From the IMG/VR virus record IMGVR_UViG_3300023181_000004, positions 19,297-83,296 of that record: a stretch of DNA of 64,000 bases; one strand, given 5' to 3'. Source of the DNA: a virus. Made by a program: the position numbers and the translations under genes. The stretch's first letter is position 1. Every line of letters begins with the position of its first letter. Shown here in pieces: positions 59,350 through 64,000 of the stretch. The notes beneath the pieces are model-generated. The model was not told the origin of the DNA. It was given only the letters and a program-made list of their open reading frames with translations, and made no database searches.

Positions 59350-59886
59350 TTACATTGGATTGGACGGGAAGACCCCGTAGGAGATATTGGTGCTGTCGGA
59401 TTGAAGGCTAAGCCACTGACCAGCAAGGTCAATCCGACCCCACGCCATTACGATTGGCGTGCCCACTGCCGTCGTGTTCTTATTGACTGGAAGATATTTC
59501 GAAGCATCCGGATCATTGACGCTTTTCATGGTCGGCGATTTGAGAAAGAGACCGATCACGCCTTGAAGGATCATGAGGCCGCCGCTGACCAGCAACGGAA
59601 CGAAAAAAGCACTGCCGGGTCCGAGCGCAAACGCCAAGCCGACGACCACGGCGCCGAGAATGATCTGTCCGAACTTGCCGCCGCCGCCATGCATGGCCGG
59701 CATGATATGGATTTCTTCGGCGAAGTCGTAGAGCTTCTCACGCGTATCGAAACCGACGACGTGCACGAGGGTGTCGCGGGGCCAATCAACCTGTCGCGAG
59801 AAGCCTTCGAGTGCGTCCGCTACGGTGTCCGCTTGCATGACCACTGATGGCCCGAACATCATCCGGAGATTTCCGTGGAAAATCAT
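59350..59886 (-). CDS. Tail assembly protein, gpI-like
   Basis: 178 aa; the ATG at 59886 overlaps the JAB gene stop (ATGA). It begins with a ubiquitin-like strand set (MIFHGNLRMMFGPSVVMQAD, then TVADALEGFSRQVDWPRDT), then MHGGGGKFGQIILGAVVVG and a hydrophobic, Gly-rich part (~75-115). This is the lambda gpI layout. In lambda, gpI acts with gpK in assembling the tail tip before gpJ. Confidence 0.75.
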   Translation of the reverse strand: MIFHGNLRMMFGPSVVMQADTVADALEGFSRQVDWPRDTLVHVVGFDTREKLYDFAEEIHIMPAMHGGGGKFGQIILGAVVVGLAFALGPGSAFFVPLLVSGGLMILQGVIGLFLKSPTMKSVNDPDASKYLPVNKNTTAVGTPIVMAWGRIDLAGQWLSLQSDSTNISYGVFPSNPM

Positions 59887-60314
59887 TCGCATGCGATCAC
59901 CAGACCTTTCTCGACCCGATAGCGCTGGACGAAAACCTGTCCGCTTCGATGTCCGATGATGCTATGCTCCAGATCGGGGTACGCAAGGAAGCCCAAATAG
60001 TCTTCACCGCTAAGATTAGGGTCGCCGCGCGGGTGCGTGTGCCACGTTCCAGCGATCAGGTCGGCTTCGAGAAACGGGAGCACCGCTACCGGGTTCATAT
60101 CATAGCTGTTGTTCTTCTCCTCGGCAACGTTCTCGATCTCGACGATCGAACCGTCCTTGAGGATCAGACCGCAGCGCTCCTCTTCGTCTTCATGACGGTA
60201 GAGCGTTTCGAGCGCGAAGCAGGGTTGCGATGTCGACGTCGGGGTAGACGGGTCGGAGATCTTCGACGTCAGGATGACGGAGGACAAAGCAGATGGAGTT
60301 TCGATAGAAGCCAC
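59883..60314 (-). CDS. JAB/MPN (JAMM) tail protease, gpK N-terminal-like
   Basis: 143 aa from GTG at 60314, with CTGGAG 7 bases ahead; no later start exists in frame before the domain. Residues ~45-115: EERCGLIL, then GTWHTHPRGDPNLSGEDYLG, the JAMM zinc motif (E, HxHP, S, D complete). In lambda this domain is fused ahead of NlpC/P60 in gpK. Here it is separate and comes second, overlapping the NlpC/P60 gene by 125 bases. Confidence 0.78.
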   Translation of the reverse strand: MASIETPSALSSVILTSKISDPSTPTSTSQPCFALETLYRHEDEEERCGLILKDGSIVEIENVAEEKNNSYDMNPVAVLPFLEADLIAGTWHTHPRGDPNLSGEDYLGFLAYPDLEHSIIGHRSGQVFVQRYRVEKGLVIACE

Positions 60315-60666
60315 GGAACGTCTCCAGCGTTGATGTTCGGCCGTACAGATGATGGATCAGCTGATCGTTGCCGATATAAATTGCGAAGTGGTTCGCATTC
60401 CGCTCGCCGATCGCCATACATAGAACATCACCCGGCCGCAAGTCCTTGACGCGCCACTCGGTGATCATCTCGAAACCCTCGCGCTCGTAGCAGAGGCGCA
60501 TGAGGTCGATCTGGTCCGATGACCAGTTGGTGGGTCGAGCGTAGTTGGTGATCGTGATCCCGAAATTCTCGATATAGAAATCCCGGAATAGCGAAAGGCA
60601 ATCGCTCGATCCCCAAATGAAGGGTCGGTCGATCAGGTGCTCATATTTGAGATCCTCAATCGTCAC
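60190..60666 (-). CDS. NlpC/P60 tail peptidase, gpK C-terminal-like
   Basis: 158 aa, GTG at 60666 overlapping the stop of the L-like gene (ATGTGA). WGSSDCLSLFRDFY has the catalytic Cys at ~22; NHFAIYIGNDQLIHHLYGR carries the catalytic His at ~92 and the following His. The preceding DLRPGDVLCM is also typical. It is a tail-tip cysteine peptidase or amidase likely to act on peptidoglycan or in assembly. Confidence 0.8.
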   Translation of the reverse strand: MTIEDLKYEHLIDRPFIWGSSDCLSLFRDFYIENFGITITNYARPTNWSSDQIDLMRLCYEREGFEMITEWRVKDLRPGDVLCMAIGERNANHFAIYIGNDQLIHHLYGRTSTLETFRGFYRNSICFVLRHPDVEDLRPVYPDVDIATLLRARNALPS

Positions 60667-61157
60667 ATTTGCACCGAGGGGAACGCCGGCGGCAGATATT
60701 GCCGATAGGGCAGAGAAAAACCCATGCTGTCAGACAGCGTGGCGAGCTGGAGACTGATCTGCGATCGACTATATTGCTCCACACGCTTCACACGATAGGT
60801 GTTGATTTCGCGGATCAGCCGATTGTTGATGAGATTGTCGAGCAACACGGTGATGCGAATGATCACGGCGTTGTCAAGATAACCGTCATAGACCAACGGC
60901 TTGAATTGGGAGAGATCAATATTCGGTTGACCGAGCTGGAGCTTTGGCATCGACAGCCCGGTATCGGCAGACTTCTTCTCGCCGCTCATGGCGACCGGCA
61001 ACCCGGTGTATGTATTACCTCGCCACGTGACATCATTATCGTTCTTGAACCGAACGACGCCGGTGCCGCCCGACGGTGTCAATTCAAACAGATCGACCCG
61101 GCCGTCCGACAACAGCTGGTGCGAGTCTTTAATATGTTCGAGTGGGATTTCAGCCAC
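60663..61157 (-). CDS. Minor tail protein, gpL-like
   Basis: 164 aa; GTG at 61157 is chosen because GGAG is 5 bases ahead. The start (HIKDSHQLLSDGRVDLFELT, GGTGVVRFKNDNDVTWRGN, YTGLPVAMSG) follows the lambda gpL pattern. The Cys cluster of lambda gpL, which binds an iron-sulfur centre, is not seen. It precedes NlpC/P60 as L precedes K in lambda. Confidence 0.75.
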   Translation of the reverse strand: MAEIPLEHIKDSHQLLSDGRVDLFELTPSGGTGVVRFKNDNDVTWRGNTYTGLPVAMSGEKKSADTGLSMPKLQLGQPNIDLSQFKPLVYDGYLDNAVIIRITVLLDNLINNRLIREINTYRVKRVEQYSRSQISLQLATLSDSMGFSLPYRQYLPPAFPSVQM

Positions 61158-61170
61158 GGTGGCTCCATAC

Positions 61171-61201
61171 AAAACGGGCGGCCCAACGAATGGACCGCCC
61201 G
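61171..61201 (-). terminator. Minus-strand terminator after the major tail protein
   Basis: On the minus strand CGGGCGGTCC and GGCCGCCCG pair (9 bp with one bulge) and are followed by TTTTGT. It lies 27 bases after the major tail protein stop, so it can lower expression of the minor tail genes that follow. Confidence 0.75.
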
Positions 61202-61227
61202 ATGTAGGACGTCAAGAGCGGTTGGGA

Positions 61228-62076
61228 TTAACCGCCGACGTAGAGCTTGCCCGGCGAGCGCGTGCCGATTTCCGACAGGCGCGGCGCGCCGGTCAGTTCG
61301 CCGCGCGAGAGCAGGAGCGGCTTCATCTCCCAGCTCATCGAGCTGTACTGGGTCTCGTTGAAGACGAGACCGAAGCCCTTGACCATGCGAATCTTCGGCG
61401 CGATGTAGACCATCGGGCGATCGAAGTTCGACAGGGTGCCGACGATCTTGGCGCAGAACAGATCGTCCGCATCGATGTCGCCGACGTTGACCGGCTGCAC
61501 GACCCAAACCCGCGCACCGACCGCGAAGGTCATATCGGTCGGGATGCCGTGCGCGGCGTCGAGCGCCACGACGTAAGGGCCGCTGCCCGTCGCTGCCGCC
61601 GACGTGACGGTCGGGAAGACATAATCGGTTTCACCGCTGCCGCGCTGGATCAGGATCGTCGAGCCGGCGGGGATGTCACCGATGGCGGTAATCGCCGAGG
61701 TGATTTCGCCAGGGATCGGGTCAGAGGCAATCGACAGACTGACAGCGCCGCCAGCCACCGCCGCCGTGAGCCGGCCGCGCTTCACAGGCGTCGCGGCGCC
61801 GGACATGGCGTGCGAGCGCATGAAGTTCTGCGCGGTCATTTCGAAGACGTTGCCGGTGATGCTCGACGTCACGCCGGTGCGCTTGGCGTCGACCTCGGTC
61901 TGAGCCACGCCATTGAGCAGCGAATTGATCGAGCTGTCGAGGCCGACGTTGACCTCGGACACCATGCCGATCGAATGCAGCTCGGGGCGAAGGGAAAAGA
62001 CATCGTCCACGAACGCTCGACCAAGCATGATCGTGGCCGAGGACAGGGCGAATGCGGACTTCTGAACGTCGGCCAT
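61228..62076 (-). CDS. Probable major tail protein (tail tube)
   Basis: 282 aa, GGAGT before the ATG. The body is beta-rich with many Gly, Ala, Thr and Val (GVTSSITGNVFEMTAQNF, AAVAGGAVSLSIASDPIPGE, GSGETDYVFPTVTSA). It has no membrane segment and no enzyme motif, and a strong terminator stands behind the gene. Position at the head of the minor tail genes and expected high expression fit a tail tube protein. A specific family is not recognised. Confidence 0.6.
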   Translation of the reverse strand: MADVQKSAFALSSATIMLGRAFVDDVFSLRPELHSIGMVSEVNVGLDSSINSLLNGVAQTEVDAKRTGVTSSITGNVFEMTAQNFMRSHAMSGAATPVKRGRLTAAVAGGAVSLSIASDPIPGEITSAITAIGDIPAGSTILIQRGSGETDYVFPTVTSAAATGSGPYVVALDAAHGIPTDMTFAVGARVWVVQPVNVGDIDADDLFCAKIVGTLSNFDRPMVYIAPKIRMVKGFGLVFNETQYSSMSWEMKPLLLSRGELTGAPRLSEIGTRSPGKLYVGG

Positions 62077-62173
62077 TGAGGCAACTCCTGCTTGAAACTC
62101 AGAAAGGCTCTTGCCTTCTTTTCGCTTTAGCTCAATAGGAAAGATTGCAACCGCCGATCACCACCGGAGATTT

Positions 62174-62392
62174 ATGCCCAAACCCTCTGCCCCGAAGGAG
62201 GATCACCGCAGCTTCACGGTGCGGATCCCCGAGACCCTCTACAACACGATCGGCGATCTCGCCAACGCCGAAGGCGTTTTCGTGAATGTAAAAGTCAACC
62301 AACTGTTGCGACTTGGACTTGGCGAACACGTCAGTCTCGATGCCGCGCTGGCCCGCCTCCTCAAGAAAGAAGTGACCGTTGATGTCGGATGA
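62174..62392 (+). CDS. Ribbon-helix-helix-like small regulator, 72 aa
   Basis: ATG at 62174 after CCGGAG. After a short basic start the sequence reads SFTVRIPETLYNTIGDLANA, then VNVKVNQLLRLGLGEHVS: one strand and two helices in Arc/MetJ order. It is the first gene of the plus-strand chaperone unit and may regulate the divergent tail promoters. It overlaps the next gene by 11 bases. Confidence 0.65.
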   Translation: MPKPSAPKEDHRSFTVRIPETLYNTIGDLANAEGVFVNVKVNQLLRLGLGEHVSLDAALARLLKKEVTVDVG

Positions 62393-62810
62393 TCCCCTTC
62401 CCCCGCGTCCGGACCTGACGATCGACATCGCCGGCCAGACCATCAAGATGACCTACGGTCTGGAGATGGATATTCGCCGCATGTTGCCGGACCCGATGTC
62501 GGCGCTCCAGCTCATCCGCGATGATGTCTACACGCAGGACTATATCGTTCGCCGCGTGCTGACCCCCGTCAAGAAGATCATCACCGATCCGGCGCAGTTG
62601 ATCGACATGGAAGAGACCGACGTCTCCTCGGAGGATGTCGAGAACATCCTGACGTGGGCGACGGAGCACGCGCTCTATTTTTTCGTGAAACGGACCGTGG
62701 AGATGGCCAAGCTGGGGGTCCGTTACAATCAGGCCCTTCCGAAGCCCTCCACGGATGGTTCCGAGACCTCAGCTACGACGACGCCGTCTGCTGGGCCTTC
62801 GGATGCGTAG
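62382..62810 (+). CDS. Tail assembly chaperone, gpG-like
   Basis: 142 aa. LTIDIAGQTIKMTYGLEMDI and RRMLPDPMSALQLIRD at the start, a helical core (DAxxILTWATEHALYFFVKR type) and a low-complexity Thr/Ser/Pro end match G-type chaperones that coat the tape measure protein during assembly. A second frame continues the coding region after a slippery site, giving a GT-type product. Unusually, it is on the strand opposite to the tape measure and all other tail genes. Confidence 0.7.
   Translation: MSDDPLPPRPDLTIDIAGQTIKMTYGLEMDIRRMLPDPMSALQLIRDDVYTQDYIVRRVLTPVKKIITDPAQLIDMEETDVSSEDVENILTWATEHALYFFVKRTVEMAKLGVRYNQALPKPSTDGSETSATTTPSAGPSDA
62714..62720 (+). other. Probable -1 programmed frameshift site (G GGG GTC)
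   Basis: GGGGGTC in the frame G-GGG-GTC lets both tRNAs slip back one base. The -1 frame is then open to 63076. A second heptamer, T-TTT-TTC at 62678-62684, is also in the right frame. The G-site is preferred because chaperone-like sequence in the -1 frame begins shortly after it. Confidence 0.6.
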
Positions 62811-63076
62811 AGGGCGACCTCGAAACTGACATATACTGGCGGTACGCACGACGCGAGATTTCGCAGAAGATCCAGCTGCGCCTCGGCGAGCAAAATGCCG
62901 TTCTGCTCTCGCACCACAACTCGTTCGTCATGGTCGTGAACGCGGCACTCGGCGGCGGGGACAAGAGCGGTGCACCGCCGCCACGCCGTGGTGATCCGGG
63001 CGTGAAAGACCTTGGCGCCGGACATTCCACTCCCGAAGCCGCCGCCGCCGCCATTAACGCGGCTATGACTTTCTGA
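62714..63076 (+). CDS. T-part of GT tail assembly chaperone (frameshift extension)
   Basis: About 118 codons in the -1 frame relative to the G gene, giving a GT product of ~231 aa. The sequence (HGWFRDLSYDDAVCWAFGC, then YWRYARREISQKIQLRLGEQ, then an Ala/Gly/Pro end) is proper protein, while the G frame over the same DNA is low complexity. It has no good start of its own. In lambda the T part binds the tube protein. It ends 14 bases inside the convergent minus-strand gene. Confidence 0.65.
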   Translation, partial: GGPLQSGPSEALHGWFRDLSYDDAVCWAFGCVEGDLETDIYWRYARREISQKIQLRLGEQNAVLLSHHNSFVMVVNAALGGGDKSGAPPPRRGDPGVKDLGAGHSTPEAAAAAINAAMTF

Positions 63077-63938
63077 ACAAACGCCCGCTGGCGGTGCCCT
63101 TGGCAATGCGCTGAGACACCGCCTGCGGGATAGCTCGTTCAAGGAAGAAGCGCAGATAGGGTTCGAGGGTCGGACGATATCGACCGCGCCCACCGCGCAG
63201 ATGCAGCGCTACGACAGGATCTTCGCGGCCAATCGCCCCCAGCAGCGCCGCGTTGGGCTGATCCGAAATTCGCGTCATGGACTGGGTCACCTTACCCAGC
63301 GCGCGCACCCGGATCGTAGCCAGTTGCAGTTCGACTTTGGTGCCATCACGGCTGAGTTTCATGGTGCCCTGATTGACGCCCCAGCCGCGGTTGTTGCGCT
63401 GGACCTGCACGCTGATCCCTCCGAAGATATCTTCAAGAATACCGCCGCTACCGACATTCACTTCGCCGCCGCCCGCCGTGCCGACTTTATCGCTGGAGAA
63501 GAAGCCGGCGAGGGTGCCGCCGTCCGGCTCCCAGCCACTGTTGTCGAACCAGTTTTGGTGGCCGGTAAAGACCTTCTTCTCTTCAAGGTAACGCGCGCCG
63601 CGCGGCGCCCATCGCGGCAACGACCCAAGGCTCTCGCGCGGCTGGGCGCCGCCCTTCGAAACAGTGGTGAGCGTGCCAACCAATCCGCGCTGATTACCCG
63701 GCGCGCCAATGACGTTGCGCCGGAAGTCGCCGGCCACATGCGCCAGCTCGGCGCGGACATCACGCTCAACGGCGATCTGGAGTTCTCGCTTGGATTGCTC
63801 CCAGTTCTGCTCAGCATAGGAAAGAGTGACTTGCTCGACAACAGCGCGCGTCGTATCCTCGGACTCTCGACGACGCTTGACTTGGCCCTTGCCGAAGACG
63901 AAGCGGAACGTAATCGGCCGTTTAGGAGCTTGTGCCAT
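63063..63938 (-). CDS. Structural-type hypothetical protein, 291 aa
   Basis: The ATG at 63938 is used; 63950 is an alternative and the ribosome binding site is poor for both. A basic N-terminus (MAQAPKRPITFRFVFGKG) is followed by a long helix and then a beta-rich middle (SSDKVGTAGGGEVNVGSG, DIFGGISVQVQRNNRG). The C-terminus is Arg-rich. It is first on the minus strand before the major tail protein, where tail completion or head-tail joining proteins usually sit. No family is recognised. Confidence 0.6.
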   Translation of the reverse strand: MAQAPKRPITFRFVFGKGQVKRRRESEDTTRAVVEQVTLSYAEQNWEQSKRELQIAVERDVRAELAHVAGDFRRNVIGAPGNQRGLVGTLTTVSKGGAQPRESLGSLPRWAPRGARYLEEKKVFTGHQNWFDNSGWEPDGGTLAGFFSSDKVGTAGGGEVNVGSGGILEDIFGGISVQVQRNNRGWGVNQGTMKLSRDGTKVELQLATIRVRALGKVTQSMTRISDQPNAALLGAIGREDPVVALHLRGGRGRYRPTLEPYLRFFLERAIPQAVSQRIAKGTASGRLFRKS

Positions 63939-64000
63939 GTCCTCACCCATTCCAGCAGTATATAAATCAATCGTGCGTGCAACGAGCGATTTGATCAAAA
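63937..64000 (+). CDS. Start of a plus-strand gene leaving the window
   Basis: TTAGGAGC lies 8 bases before an ATG at 63937, and the frame reads MSSPIPAVYKSIVRATSDLI to the window end without a stop. The opposite strand over the same bases is less protein-like. The start overlaps the divergent minus-strand ATG by two bases. Only 21 codons are visible, so no function can be given. Confidence 0.5.
   Translation, partial: MSSPIPAVYKSIVRATSDLIK

Noticed and set aside
1-64000. CRISPR array, integrase/att module, insertion sequence
   Set aside because: No regularly spaced short repeats, no tyrosine or serine recombinase, no transposase and no long terminal inverted repeats were seen.

Overview
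The window is a 64 kb piece of a large tailed-phage genome, most likely a virulent siphovirus of an alphaproteobacterium. The siphovirus call rests on a very long tape measure protein (1,752 aa), lambda-type minor tail proteins (M-, L-, K-, I- and J-like), a G/GT-type tail assembly chaperone and no sheath or baseplate genes. The alphaproteobacterial host is inferred from a permuted, two-piece tmRNA gene of the type found in that class (27.77-28.04 kb) and from high-GC, tightly packed coding. No integrase, excisionase or CI-like repressor is visible. rIIA/rIIB-like genes and a full nucleotide and replication set point to a lytic life style.

Layout. 1-36.4 kb (+): a long run of overlapping early/middle genes. 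0-9 kb holds mostly unknown genes, then rIIA-rIIB (6.9-10.1 kb). 10-17 kb holds small genes, a polynucleotide-kinase-like P-loop protein, a cytosine-methyltransferase-like protein, an ATP-dependent DNA ligase and a nucleotidyltransferase, with one inverted homing endonuclease gene. 17.7-27.3 kb holds a B12-dependent ribonucleotide reductase, a secreted TPM-domain protein, an HD phosphohydrolase, a MESH1-like (p)ppGpp hydrolase, a metallophosphoesterase, a CCA-enzyme-like nucleotidyltransferase, an HNH/AP2 homing endonuclease and an SF2 helicase. 27.7-28.1 kb is an RNA locus with the permuted tmRNA and a tRNA-like gene. 28.2-36.4 kb is the replication and recombination module: 5'-3' exonuclease, family A DNA polymerase, a resolvase-like nuclease, a DEDD exonuclease, a mini kinase-like protein, an SbcD-like nuclease and dUTPase.

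36.4-38.6 kb (-): lysis island with endolysin (GH108), two small membrane proteins (one the probable holin), i-spanin, o-spanin and a coiled-coil membrane protein. It splits the SbcD-like gene from the SbcC-like gene. 38.7-42.7 kb (+): SbcC-like ATPase, an HTH-like protein, thymidylate synthase and a dATP/dGTP diphosphohydrolase-like protein, closed by a bidirectional terminator.

42.7-62.1 kb (-): tail genes. In transcription order they are major tail protein, L-like, NlpC/P60, JAB (these two are the halves of lambda gpK, in reverse order), I-like, an HTH-metallophosphoesterase, tape measure with an embedded M15-type peptidase, M-like, an unknown, a J-like tip protein with a C-terminal Hint domain, and a receptor-binding protein with a triplicated domain and a beta-helix-like end. 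The G/GT chaperone and a ribbon-helix-helix protein lie at 62.2-63.1 kb on the opposite (+) strand. 63.1-63.9 kb (-) is an unknown structural-type gene, and a (+) gene starts at 63,937 and leaves the window.

How it fits together. RNR, thymidylate synthase, dUTPase, the diphosphohydrolase and the HD enzyme reshape the dNTP pool for the phage polymerase. SbcCD, the resolvase and the exonucleases process replication intermediates. tmRNA, the tRNA-like gene, the kinase, ligase, CCA-like enzyme and (p)ppGpp hydrolase could together keep translation running in a stressed host; that link is inference. A 19-bp motif (consensus about AAATTACCCGGTAGTTTTA) recurs at six gene borders and brackets three cassettes. 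Coordinates and start choices come from reading the sequence alone; no database search was possible.
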